NCBI GenBank assembly: GCA_945983195.1
Contig: CAMFSS010000032.1
Location: 1 to 12,175, forward strand
DNA from: an uncultured Prevotellaceae bacterium
GTDB taxonomy: Bacteria; Bacteroidota; Bacteroidia; Bacteroidales; Muribaculaceae
DNA: 12,175 bases
Direction of reading: 5' to 3'
Below are positions 1 through 7,261 of this stretch, in pieces. The notes under the pieces were generated by a model. That model made no database searches and was not told the origin of the DNA. It saw nothing but the letters and a program-made list of their open reading frames with translations. A program made the position numbers and the translations under genes. Position 1 is the first letter of the stretch, and each line of letters begins with the position of its first letter.

Positions 1-825
1 ATGTAGAGGTTTCCTTACAGGGCCGAACTCTAACAGAGAGATGAACAGAAAAAGCTTCCTCAGCTTAAGTGTTGTGGTCAGATTGTTAAACCCGGGTCTT
101 CATTGGGTGGAGCACGACCTAAAGCCAGTGTGATAGACACGGACAAAACTCTATACGTTGCAAAGTTTCCATCGCGTAAAGACGATTACGATGCCGGACT
201 TTGGGAACATTTCAGCCATTTGCTTGCTATAAAGGCAGGGATAAATGCGGCGACAACAAAGGTGCTGGCAACAGGAGAGAAACATCACACATTGCTCTCA
301 AAGCGTTTTGACAGAACACAAGAAGGCAAACGGATTCATTTTGCATCAGCAATGACCTTGCTGGGACTGGAAGATGGAGATAATGCAACAACAGGACACG
401 GCTATCTGGATATAGTTGACTTTATCCTCCAGAATTGTACCGATGTAGAACGCAATTTGCAGGAACTCTATCGCCGTGTAGCGTTTAATATCTGCATAGG
501 CAATAGCGATGACCATTTCCGCAATCATGGTTTTCTTCTGGCAGCAAAAGGGGGGACGCTATCTCCTGCATATGACATGAACCCCACGCTGAATGAGTAT
601 CAAAGTCTGCTCATTTCCGCTGATTCCAATAAGGCGGATTTGAGCATTTTGCTCGGTGCTTGCGAGAGTTATATGCTCAATTGCAAAACTGCAAAAAAGA
701 TTGTCTCAGAGGTGATTGATGCAGTGAGAAATTGGCGAGAATTGGCAATCCGATTGGGACTTCCCAAAAAAGAAATGGATATGTTTGCTGTAGTATTTGA
801 GAGAAGAACTAAAAGGGATGAATAA
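1..825 (+). pseudogene. HipA-family serine/threonine kinase toxin, C-terminal remnant
   Basis: The frame encodes the C-terminal kinase part of a HipA-like toxin, a family that in its best-known member phosphorylates glutamyl-tRNA synthetase and causes dormancy. Visible landmarks are the loop PGSSLGGARPKA (about 91-126), the ATP-site lysine in VAKFPS (about 157-174), the catalytic loop GNSDDHFRNH (about 499-528) and the metal-binding segment SPAYDMNP (about 562-585). Family members with this loop normally carry about 150 or more residues before it. Here the same frame has TAG at 4-6 and TAA at 31-33, and homologous-looking residues (QIVKPGSS) occur before position 103, so a TTG start at 103 would cut into the conserved loop. 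No shine-through start or antitoxin gene is visible. GC is lower than in neighbours (25/60 at 301-360 against 36/60 at 1441-1500), which suggests acquired DNA. The kinase residues are intact; the N-terminus may be mutated, or lost through an assembly error at the window edge. Confidence 0.7.
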
Positions 826-907
826 AAGAGATGGATAACCAATTAAATTTTGTGATTTGAATTTACAGTAAAGTGGCTATATCTATCAGTTTTGATATCA
901 TCGGGGG

Positions 908-1951
908 TCAGGGGCGCTTCACTTCGCGCACAAGGAACACTTGTGTGGGGAAGTGGTCGCTGTAGCCATTGAGGAAACGTCCTGCCGAGAATGTGCGGAG
1001 CGGATAGCCGGCATAGTCGCCCTCCTGCGTCTTCAGGAAGTCGAAATTCATCACTTCATGGCGCAGATAGGTGAGATGCGAGCGGTCGCCGAGGAAATAG
1101 TGCGAAATCATAATCTGGTCGAACAGGTTCCATTGACCGCGATAGGCGAGAGTGCCGATTCCCTTGTCGAGTGTAGCCCACCATGGATTGTAGAACTGGC
1201 GAGGCTCTTTCACATCGTTCATTTTCTTCTTTCCTCCCATCACCACTGCGCAGCTCTTGTCCTGTGGGTCGTCGTTGAGGTCGCCCATCACTATGATGCC
1301 CTGGTTGGGGTCGTCGGCGAGGAGTGAGTCCACGGTCTGCATCACGCGTGCTGCGGCAGCTTCGCGCAAGTAGCTCGACTGCTCCTGTCCGCCAAGTCGC
1401 GACGGCCAGTGGTTCACTATCACGCTCACCTTGTCGCTGCCAAGCATTCCTGTGACGCACATCTGGTCGCGTGTACGGAAGCCCGGATTGTCGGGAAGCG
1501 TCAGAGTGGCATTTGTCACATTGAGCACGCGAAACAGGCGCGGGTTGTAGAGTAGTCCCACGTCAACTCCACGGCGGTCGGGCGAGTCGTGGTGAACTAT
1601 CTGCAATCTCCACTTTTTAATCAAGTCGTGACGCACCAAGTCTTGCAGCACAGTGATGTTCTCAATCTCCGAGACTCCGATGATTGCCGGACCCATTGGC
1701 GTGACATCGCTGGTGAAGTGGCTTATGGCGTATGCCATGTTGTGGATTTTCGACCAGTATTTCTGTCCGTTCCACTGGCGTGCGCCCGAGGGCGAAAACT
1801 CGAGGTCGTATTTGCCATTGTTATTGATGGTGTCAAAGAGGTTCTCAAGGTTGTAGAAGCACACACCGTACACCTGGTATTGCTTGTTCTGACCTGTGGC
1901 TGCTATGAAAATGAGCAGCAGGGCAGCTAAAATAGTTGTAATTTTTTTCAT
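908..1951 (-). CDS. Secreted endonuclease/exonuclease/phosphatase-family protein
   Basis: A 347-residue protein with the full set of motifs of the DNase I-like endonuclease/exonuclease/phosphatase fold, which hydrolyses phosphodiester or phosphomonoester bonds with a divalent metal. Visible motifs are NLENLF (34-39), the metal-site glutamate in GVSEIEN (92-98), DRRGVDVG (125-132), NHWPSR (180-185), GDLND (223-227) and the catalytic histidine segment YSDHFP (330-335). Residues 1-20 (MKKITTILAALLLIFIAATG) form a signal peptide without a lipobox cysteine, so it should be periplasmic or secreted. I chose the ATG at 1951 because MKK begins the signal peptide; an in-frame ATG at 1969 adds six residues and cannot be excluded. 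It stands alone with its own promoter box at 2000-2007. The substrate (DNA, nucleotide or phospholipid headgroup) cannot be read from the sequence. Confidence 0.9.
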   Translation of the reverse strand: MKKITTILAALLLIFIAATGQNKQYQVYGVCFYNLENLFDTINNNGKYDLEFSPSGARQWNGQKYWSKIHNMAYAISHFTSDVTPMGPAIIGVSEIENITVLQDLVRHDLIKKWRLQIVHHDSPDRRGVDVGLLYNPRLFRVLNVTNATLTLPDNPGFRTRDQMCVTGMLGSDKVSVIVNHWPSRLGGQEQSSYLREAAAARVMQTVDSLLADDPNQGIIVMGDLNDDPQDKSCAVVMGGKKKMNDVKEPRQFYNPWWATLDKGIGTLAYRGQWNLFDQIMISHYFLGDRSHLTYLRHEVMNFDFLKTQEGDYAGYPLRTFSAGRFLNGYSDHFPTQVFLVREVKRP

Positions 1952-1999
1952 ATCGTAGTTTGTAGGCATTTAATTCAAATAGTTGGCCAATTTTAGCCT

Positions 2000-2007
2000 C
2001 AAATTTA
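2000..2007 (-). promoter_or_regulatory. Bacteroidota -7 promoter box for the EEP-family gene
   Basis: The minus strand reads TAAATTTG, an exact match to the Bacteroidota sigma-ABfr -7 consensus TAnnTTTG. Transcription would start near 1993, giving a leader of about 24 nt to the ATG at 1969 or 42 nt to the ATG at 1951. I see no TTTG -33 box at the usual 19-21 nt spacing, which is often poorly conserved. Confidence 0.5.
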
Positions 2008-2082
2008 CTCTTTTTATTCCAAATAAGCACTATTTTCAGCCGATTTTTGTGCCACTGAGGGTTGAAATCGGTCAATTTAAGC

Positions 2083-2117
2083 AAAAAAACAGGGAGTGAG
2101 TTGTGGCTCACCCCCTG
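2083..2117 (-). terminator. Intrinsic terminator of the FadL-like gene
   Basis: On the minus strand an 11-bp stem (2107-2117 pairing with 2090-2100, one G-U wobble) with a 6-nt loop is followed directly by seven T (2083-2089). It begins 28 nt after the stop codon of the FadL-like gene, as expected for its rho-independent terminator, and separates that gene from the EEP-family gene. Confidence 0.85.
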
Positions 2118-2145
2118 TCAGTTGCTGTTATCGTTCTGTTCCGGG

Positions 2146-3495
2146 TCAGAATGAATATCCTATTCCTATCGACGGACACCAGGCTATCGGGCTGTAGCGT
2201 GCTGTGAATGTCTTGATATACGGCATTTCGATTCCTTGTGATGCCATCTGCTTTTTAATCAAGTCTTCGTAGGTGTAGCTCTTCTTTCCGTCGCCAACAT
2301 TGGAGATATAGGCGCAAGCCACGTCGATGCTCAGATTCTTACTCGGTCGGAATGAAATTCCTATCGAGGGCGACAGCTTGTCTTTTCCCGGAGTTTCGGG
2401 GTTGTAGTAGTTGTCGTCGACGGGTGTGCGGTCGTAGGCTATTCCGGCACGCACATCGAGGCGGTTGGTGAGAGCATACTGCACTCCAAGGCGATATGCC
2501 CAGGCATTGTGGTAGTTCTTCTTGAGATTCTGGTTGAAGCCCGACAGGCGTTCATTGAGGAACTCTATGTCGAGTGTCTTATATGCCTTCCAGCCAGTAA
2601 GCTGTGCATCGAAAGCCAATTGCAGCTTGTTGCTGAATTTGTAGCTTGCACCGAGTGTAAGTGTGTAGGGCATTGGCATCTCAGCCTTGAAGTTGGCTGA
2701 GTTTATCAGACCGATTTTGCTTTCAAGAATCTGCTCGGCAATCTCATTGGCATAGCTCACTCTTGCCTCTCCGGCTTTCACCTTTGCCATCACCTTTGAG
2801 CGGAATGATGCGCCCAGTGTGAGCTCCTTGGTTACATCGGCCATTACTCCAATGTTGTATCCAAGTGCCACTTTGGCTGTTCCTTTCAGATTCACCGATG
2901 CCGGGGTTATGCCTCCAAAGCGGTAGTCACTTCCCATAGCTTTAAGCAGCATGTCGACCGATTCGCCGCACACCAGCCCTTTGTCGAGGTCTACCGACCC
3001 CCATGCAATCATCAGTCCGGCACCCACGGCTATGCGGTCGGTGATGCGCCATGCCACGGTGGGTTGCACCGAGTAGGTCTTGAGCGACACGCGCTGCGAG
3101 AGCTCGGCTCCAGCCCAGTCCTTAGTCCAGTTGATTGAGCTTCCGTAGGGAGTATTGATTGAAATTCCCACTTTCAGGTTGTCGTAGACGCGGAACGCCG
3201 AGTATACATAGAGCGGAGTGCTCACCTTGTTGTCGGTTTCCCACTCTTTTCCGTCGGGAGCAGAGGCAGTGCAAGTGGGCATCGTGGCAGTCATTCCTGC
3301 CGAAATATCCACCGTCTTGTCCATAAAAGCCATACCTGCCGGATTGAAATAGCCGCTTTCGGCTCCGAGTTTCATTGCCACGCCCACATGTCCCATGCCG
3401 AGCTGGCGTGCGCTCAGCGTGTTCACCTGATAGCCTTCGGCATTAGCCGATGCAGCCACAAGCAGTGCGCCAAGCATCATTGAGATTTTCTTCAT
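2146..3495 (-). CDS. OmpP1/FadL-family outer-membrane transport protein
   Basis: A 449-residue outer-membrane beta-barrel of the FadL/OmpP1/TodX family, whose members carry hydrophobic compounds such as long-chain fatty acids through the outer membrane. A signal peptide ends at about residue 19 (AASANA), and the mature protein starts EGYQVNTLSARQLGMG, close to the family's N-terminal hatch region. The diagnostic NPAGM follows at 51-55, then alternating beta-strand sequence, ending in the aromatic GIGYSF as outer-membrane barrels do. Length fits the family. The ATG at 3495 directly precedes the signal peptide, so the start is firm. It is transcribed alone: a promoter box lies 35 nt upstream and a strong terminator downstream. 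The true ligand is unknown, since many Bacteroidales FadL homologues have not been studied. Confidence 0.92.
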   Translation of the reverse strand: MKKISMMLGALLVAASANAEGYQVNTLSARQLGMGHVGVAMKLGAESGYFNPAGMAFMDKTVDISAGMTATMPTCTASAPDGKEWETDNKVSTPLYVYSAFRVYDNLKVGISINTPYGSSINWTKDWAGAELSQRVSLKTYSVQPTVAWRITDRIAVGAGLMIAWGSVDLDKGLVCGESVDMLLKAMGSDYRFGGITPASVNLKGTAKVALGYNIGVMADVTKELTLGASFRSKVMAKVKAGEARVSYANEIAEQILESKIGLINSANFKAEMPMPYTLTLGASYKFSNKLQLAFDAQLTGWKAYKTLDIEFLNERLSGFNQNLKKNYHNAWAYRLGVQYALTNRLDVRAGIAYDRTPVDDNYYNPETPGKDKLSPSIGISFRPSKNLSIDVACAYISNVGDGKKSYTYEDLIKKQMASQGIEMPYIKTFTARYSPIAWCPSIGIGYSF

Positions 3496-3529
3496 AATTA
3501 ATTAGTTGCGTCGTTTCGTTAATCGCCGG

Positions 3530-3537
3530 CAAAGGTA
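3530..3537 (-). promoter_or_regulatory. Bacteroidota -7 promoter box for the FadL-like gene
   Basis: The minus strand reads TACCTTTG, an exact TAnnTTTG match, ending 34 nt before the ATG at 3495. The start of transcription would fall near 3523. No clear TTTG -33 box is present; that position is occupied instead by the inverted repeats at 3543-3597, which could serve an activator or repressor. Confidence 0.6.
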
Positions 3538-3542
3538 AGAAG

Positions 3543-3597
3543 TTAAGGGCATAGTTAACCTATCCCTTAATATACCTTAGAGATTATTAACTATGCC
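3543..3597. repeat. Nested inverted repeats upstream of the FadL-like promoter
   Basis: Two perfect inverted repeats share two bases. TTAAGGG at 3543-3549 pairs with CCCTTAA at 3564-3570, and GGCATAGTTAA at 3548-3558 pairs with TTAACTATGCC at 3587-3597. They lie roughly 20 to 75 nt upstream of the predicted FadL-like transcription start, covering the -33 region. This is a plausible operator, but could also be a remnant of another element. Confidence 0.45.
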
Positions 3598-3654
3598 TAT
3601 ATTTCGGAAAAATTGTTCTAATCTTCTGAAAATGCACCATTTTAAGCACTCGGA

Positions 3655-3681
3655 TTAACATTTGCAATAAAACAATGTTAA
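3655..3681. repeat. 8-bp inverted repeat with 11-nt spacer
   Basis: TTAACATT (3655-3662) and AATGTTAA (3674-3681) are perfect inverted copies in the AT-rich interval between the MurU-like and FadL-like genes. The geometry resembles a dimeric regulator site. It also sits beside a weak hairpin, so its role is open. Confidence 0.3.
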
Positions 3682-3718
3682 AACAAGCAGCGGCAAAAGT
3701 GTGCCATATCAGTGCTTG
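3680..3718 (-). terminator. Possible weak terminator of the kinase-MurU unit
   Basis: About 22 nt after the MurU-like stop codon, the minus strand can form a stem of 6 bp (3713-3718 with 3684-3689) and an inner 4-bp stem (GGCA/TGCC), followed by TTTTAACATTG. The internal loop is large and the T run short, so this is only a candidate. The rest of 3496-3740 holds the FadL-like promoter and two inverted repeats, and no gene. Confidence 0.3.
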
Positions 3719-3740
3719 ATGACGGTTGCATGGCTATGTG

Positions 3741-4520
3741 TCATTCACACTGCCCGAATGCTTTGTTGGCAACGTCGAGTGTCTCAGGCTTGCCTACGTC
3801 GAACCACCGGTAGCCCTCAGGGGCGTAGCTCATGATTTTCAGCCTACGGCACATTGCCACATAGAATGGGATAATCGAGAATTTCACGCCGGCATTGACG
3901 TGCAATGAGCCGCTGTCGGCAACTGTTGCCGCATACTCTTCCAAAGCCGGGAAAATGCTTGGTGAAATCACGTGTACTCCGCCAAAAGCTATCTCGCTGA
4001 AGGTGTCGGGGCGGTATTCAAGCCCTTCAGGAAGCACTTGCCCCGTACTTTTGTTAATCCAGCCGCAGAGCCGGCTGTCGGCATCGCACAGCAGATAACG
4101 TTGCGTCACGCGCTGTTTTGTGAGCAGCGTGGCATCGGCATTGTGGCGGCAGTGGTAGTCGTAGAAAGCTCGCAGGTCGAGGTCGGTGAGAATGTCGGCA
4201 TTGTGCACAAGAAACGGCTCGTTGCCGTCGAGCCGGCAGCGTGCCTTGAGTATGCCTCCACCTGTGTCGAGCAGCAGTCCGCGCTCGTCGCTAATGTTGA
4301 TGTTGATGCCGAAATTGTTGTTGGCAGCAAGGAAATCAATGATTTTCTCCCCGAAATGGTGCACATTCACCGTTATGTCGGTGAATCCGTATCGCACCAT
4401 GTTCTCAATCACTCGCTGAAGCATCGGCTTGCCTGCCACCTCCACAAGAGCCTTCGGGCGGTCGTTGGTCAGCGGACGCAGGCGTGTGCCGAGCCCTGCG
4501 GCAAATATCATTGCTTTCAT
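3741..4520 (-). CDS. MurU-like sugar-1-phosphate nucleotidyltransferase
   Basis: A 259-residue cytoplasmic nucleotidyltransferase of the GlmU-N/RmlA fold. The nucleotide-binding signature AAGLGTRLRPLT is at 7-18, the lysine segment PKALVEVAGKPM at 22-33, the LDTGGGI loop at 84-90, the metal-binding HNADI at 106-110 and WFDVGKPETL at 239-248. The start at 4520 lies immediately before the signature. The gene begins 2 nt after the stop codon of the kinase-RapZ fusion, so the two are almost certainly co-translated. In Pseudomonas the pair AmgK-MurU phosphorylates free N-acetylmuramic acid at C1 and then makes UDP-MurNAc, bypassing de novo synthesis and fosfomycin. The same job is the best inference here. 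Other sugar nucleotides (mannose- or heptose-1-phosphate) are possible, because the fold alone does not fix the substrate. Confidence 0.85.
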   Translation of the reverse strand: MKAMIFAAGLGTRLRPLTNDRPKALVEVAGKPMLQRVIENMVRYGFTDITVNVHHFGEKIIDFLAANNNFGININISDERGLLLDTGGGILKARCRLDGNEPFLVHNADILTDLDLRAFYDYHCRHNADATLLTKQRVTQRYLLCDADSRLCGWINKSTGQVLPEGLEYRPDTFSEIAFGGVHVISPSIFPALEEYAATVADSGSLHVNAGVKFSIIPFYVAMCRRLKIMSYAPEGYRWFDVGKPETLDVANKAFGQCE

Positions 4521-4522
4521 CG

Positions 4523-5950
4523 TTATTTTGCATTGAAAGTCTGCTCTATGTTCTGTTCGCGGTGCACCAGTTCCACCTTCACGCCGAATTTCTCATTGAT
4601 GTGCTGAGCCATCTTCTGTGCGCTGTAGACCGAGCGGTGCTGTCCGCCGGTGCAGCCGAAGCACACCATCATGTTGGTGAAACCTCGCTCCATGAAGCGC
4701 TTCACATGGGCATCGACGAGCTGGAAGGCGTGTTCGAGGAAGGGGAAAATCTCGCCATCGTCCTCAAGGAACTTGATTACAGGCTGGTCGAGTCCGGTGA
4801 ATGGCTTGTAGCGGTCGTATTTGCCGGGATTGTTGACTGCGCGGCAGTCAAACACATATCCGCCTCCGTTGCCCGATGGGTCGTTGGGTATGCCCTTTTT
4901 GTAGGCGAAGCTCATCACGCGCACAGTGAGCGTGCGCTTTTGCAGGTCGTCGGTAAACTGCTTCATGTTCACCAGTTCGGTGAGCACTTTGCTCAGATAG
5001 GGGAATTCGGGGTAAGGCACCTTCAGCAGCTCGCGCAGATTGGCAATGGCAAAAGGCACACTTTGCATGAAGTGGGGCTTCTTCTCGAAGTAGCCGCGGA
5101 AGCCGTAGGCTCCAAGCACCTGGAGCGTGCGGAATAGCACGAAGTGATGCAGTTGCGAGTAGAAATACTCTTCATTCACCGGCATATACTTGCGCAGTGC
5201 GTCGATATACTCCTTCAGCAGCTCGCGGCGCAGACTGTCGGGGAAGTTGGCTTTGGCTTGCCACAGGAATGATGCCACATCGTAGTACACCGGTCCCTTG
5301 CGGCCACCCTGAAAGTCGATAAACCAGGGCTCGCCATCTTTAATCATCACGTTGCGCGACTGGAAATCGCGATACATGAATGTTGCCGACGAGCTGCGCA
5401 GCAGCACATCGGTGAGACGCTGGAAGTCGTCCTCAAGCTTCCCTTCGAGGAAGTCGAGCCCGGTGGCCTTGAGGAAGCAGTATTTGAAGTAGTTGAGATC
5501 CCACATGATTGAGCGGGCATTCAACTCGGGTGCCGGATAGCAGTGCCTGAAGTCCATGCCGTCGGCTCCGGCAAACTGTATGTCAGGGAGCTTGCGTATG
5601 GTTTTCACCAATAGCTTCTTCTCTTCATCGCTGAATACGCTCGTGAGGCGCCCCTTCTCAATCTCGTTGTAGAGAATGGTGTCGCCAAGGTCTTGCTGAA
5701 GGTAGGCTATGTGGTCGTCAGAGCATTCAAGCACTTCGGGCACAGGCAGAGATTTTGCCCTGAAGTGTGCAGCCATGTACATGAATGCGTCGTTCTCCTC
5801 CACCGAGGTACCAACCACGCCAATGAGCGTAGGCGTGCCGCTGATGCGGAAATACCGGCGGTTTGAGCCTGATGAGGGCAATTCGGTTATCGCTTCGGCT
5901 TCGTTGCCGGTATGCTTTTTATAAAGTTCGTAAAGAATTTTCGGAATCAT
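4523..5950 (-). CDS. AmgK-like amino-sugar kinase fused to RapZ C-terminal domain
   Basis: A 475-residue two-domain protein. Residues 1 to about 320 form an aminoglycoside-phosphotransferase-fold kinase like AmgK, the anomeric kinase of MurNAc/GlcNAc. It shows the glycine-loop-like PSSGSNRRYFRI (25-36), the catalytic loop YRDFQSRNVM (193-202; D195, N200, with Y replacing the usual H) and the metal site FIDFQGGRKGPVYYD (210-224). Residues about 341-470 match the RapZ C-terminal domain: VRVMSFAYKKGIP (343-355), FDCRAVNNPGKY (367-378), the FTGLD segment (384-388) and FGCTGGQHRSV (431-441). In enterobacterial RapZ this domain binds glucosamine-6-phosphate; the RapZ N-terminal P-loop domain is absent here. 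An upstream in-frame ATG at 5989 would add 13 residues, but a promoter box at 5977-5984 lies inside that extension, so the start is taken at 5950. It is followed after 2 nt by the MurU-like gene. Confidence 0.88.
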   Translation of the reverse strand: MIPKILYELYKKHTGNEAEAITELPSSGSNRRYFRISGTPTLIGVVGTSVEENDAFMYMAAHFRAKSLPVPEVLECSDDHIAYLQQDLGDTILYNEIEKGRLTSVFSDEEKKLLVKTIRKLPDIQFAGADGMDFRHCYPAPELNARSIMWDLNYFKYCFLKATGLDFLEGKLEDDFQRLTDVLLRSSSATFMYRDFQSRNVMIKDGEPWFIDFQGGRKGPVYYDVASFLWQAKANFPDSLRRELLKEYIDALRKYMPVNEEYFYSQLHHFVLFRTLQVLGAYGFRGYFEKKPHFMQSVPFAIANLRELLKVPYPEFPYLSKVLTELVNMKQFTDDLQKRTLTVRVMSFAYKKGIPNDPSGNGGGYVFDCRAVNNPGKYDRYKPFTGLDQPVIKFLEDDGEIFPFLEHAFQLVDAHVKRFMERGFTNMMVCFGCTGGQHRSVYSAQKMAQHINEKFGVKVELVHREQNIEQTFNAK

Positions 5951-5976
5951 ATTGATAGCTTCGTTTGTTTCATCTG

Positions 5977-5984
5977 CAAAGGTA
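5977..5984 (-). promoter_or_regulatory. Bacteroidota -7 promoter box for the kinase-RapZ/MurU unit
   Basis: The minus strand reads TACCTTTG, an exact TAnnTTTG match, 26 nt upstream of the ATG at 5950 and just after the porQ stop codon. It suggests that the kinase and MurU-like genes can be transcribed independently of porQ, and it argues against the longer start at 5989. Confidence 0.55.
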
Positions 5985-5995
5985 CACAAAATTTT

Positions 5996-7027
5996 TCATT
6001 TCATGAACTCGCCGAGTGATAGCGTGAGATTAAACATGAACGATGTGCCGCCCGTGTGGGGCTGGGCGAATGCCAGACCGAAGCCGAGTGCGCTTGTCTT
6101 CATTCCCGCTGCAAGCGAGAATCCCGAGAGGAAATTGCGCGAGTAGGTGGCCATGTCGCTGCGTGTGCGGTAGTCGTAGCCGAGGCCTATATAGAATTTG
6201 TCGGAAGGTAGCAGCTCCACGCCAAAAGTGAGGTGACGGAACAGATTGCCCATAAATGAGCTTCTTTCCACCAGCGGCGAGGTGGTGGAATTGTCGTCCT
6301 CCCGCTCCATGTATGGCAGCTTCCAGCGGCGCAGATTCGTTGCCGTAACCGATAGTCGCAGCGGCACCGACGACAGAGTCTTCGACAATCCCATCTGAAT
6401 GTCCCATGGCACGCTGTTGTAGGTGTCGTTGAACTTCTTCACCTGACCGCCCAGGTTTTTCAGCACTAACGACAGCGATAGCTCGCTCTCGTCGTCATAG
6501 TAGTTCACGCCCAAGTCTGAACAGATGGCAAATGCCGAGTATTCGTCGTAGTTCGATGAAATCATCTTCACCGCAATACCTCCGCGCCAGCGTTCACTGA
6601 TATCGTGCGAGTACACACCGCTCACCGCCACATCGCTCGGACTGAATGTACCCGTTATAGTTCCGTCGGGCTCAGCGGCTGTCATCTTGCCATATCCGAA
6701 ATACTGCACGCGCACCGCCCAGGCGCTACGGTCGTTTATGCCATTGCCAAATGCGGCATTCATGAAGTTGCTGTTGCCGAGAAAACGCATATAGCCCACA
6801 CCGAGCTGACGGTCAAACTCCGGACCCAGCAGCGCAGGATTCTGCTCCACAAGATTGATGTCATCGTCGATAATAGTGAGATTGTGACCGCCAAGTCCGT
6901 ACACACGCGACGAAGGCGACACATTCAGAAACTCGTAGGCAGTGGAACCGTTATCGGCAGCAGTAGCGGCAAAACTCACCATTGCTATGAGTAACGCATA
7001 TAATATTCTCAGCTTTATCTTCATCAT
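5996..7027 (-). CDS. porQ: Type IX secretion system protein PorQ
   Basis: A 343-residue exported protein of the PorQ family, part of the type IX secretion machinery that moves C-terminal-domain-tagged proteins across the outer membrane of Bacteroidota and anchors them to the surface. A signal peptide ends near residue 24 (FAATAA). The mature N-terminus carries STAYEFLNVSPSSRVYGLGG (28-47) and IIDDDINLVEQNPALLGPE (52-70), which are the recognisable PorQ features. The remainder is beta-rich, in keeping with an outer-membrane barrel related to FadL. Two ATGs (7027 and 7024) are adjacent; either is possible. It lies 45 nt upstream of the kinase-RapZ gene on the same strand. No other type IX component is in the window, which is common because these genes are scattered. 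Confidence 0.85.
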   Translation of the reverse strand: MMKIKLRILYALLIAMVSFAATAADNGSTAYEFLNVSPSSRVYGLGGHNLTIIDDDINLVEQNPALLGPEFDRQLGVGYMRFLGNSNFMNAAFGNGINDRSAWAVRVQYFGYGKMTAAEPDGTITGTFSPSDVAVSGVYSHDISERWRGGIAVKMISSNYDEYSAFAICSDLGVNYYDDESELSLSLVLKNLGGQVKKFNDTYNSVPWDIQMGLSKTLSSVPLRLSVTATNLRRWKLPYMEREDDNSTTSPLVERSSFMGNLFRHLTFGVELLPSDKFYIGLGYDYRTRSDMATYSRNFLSGFSLAAGMKTSALGFGLAFAQPHTGGTSFMFNLTLSLGEFMK

Positions 7028-7064
7028 TTGATATAATTACCTAATAACTAAAACGAGATTCCGC

Positions 7065-7072
7065 CCAAGATA
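7065..7072 (-). promoter_or_regulatory. Possible -7 promoter box for porQ
   Basis: The minus strand reads TATCTTGG, one mismatch from TAnnTTTG, 37 nt upstream of the ATG at 7027. A TTTG lies at 7087-7090, but the 14-nt spacing is too short for a standard -33 box. Between here and the palindrome at 7203 I see nothing else. Confidence 0.25.
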
Positions 7073-7202
7073 GTATATTCCGCCCTCAAAAAAATCACCA
7101 CCGGAACGCCCGCAAAATAATTTAGCGAACAACGCAAGACGGGGAGTCAAGTTGCGGTGGCGTATTATTTAGGGTGAATGTGATTGCGTTGGGGTGGAAA
7201 TG

Positions 7203-7239
7203 GGAGCGGGTGCGGCAAAACTTTTGCCGCACCCGCTCC
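7203..7239 (-). terminator. Long perfect palindrome, likely ferritin transcript terminator
   Basis: GGAGCGGGTGCGGCAAAA is followed by one base and then its exact reverse complement, an 18-bp perfect inverted repeat. As RNA it would form a 14-bp GC-rich stem with an A/T loop, 22 nt after the ferritin stop codon. No long T run follows on the minus strand (CATTTCC), so it may end transcription weakly or protect the 3' end of the mRNA. Confidence 0.55.
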
Positions 7240-7261
7240 GGTGATGTCTCTTTGTGTGGGA

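Noticed and set aside
826..907. Search for a bidirectional terminator between the convergent hipA remnant and the EEP gene
   Set aside because: Only 5-bp AT stems were found, so no terminator is claimed.
1845..2111. 88-codon minus-strand frame in the gap before the EEP-family gene
   Set aside because: It begins inside the FadL terminator hairpin, crosses the promoter box and runs out of frame into the EEP gene; no family is recognisable.
4484..5137. 217-codon open frame on the plus strand
   Set aside because: It is antisense to the RapZ domain and kinase, which have clear family motifs; the His/Val/Leu-rich product looks like a shadow.
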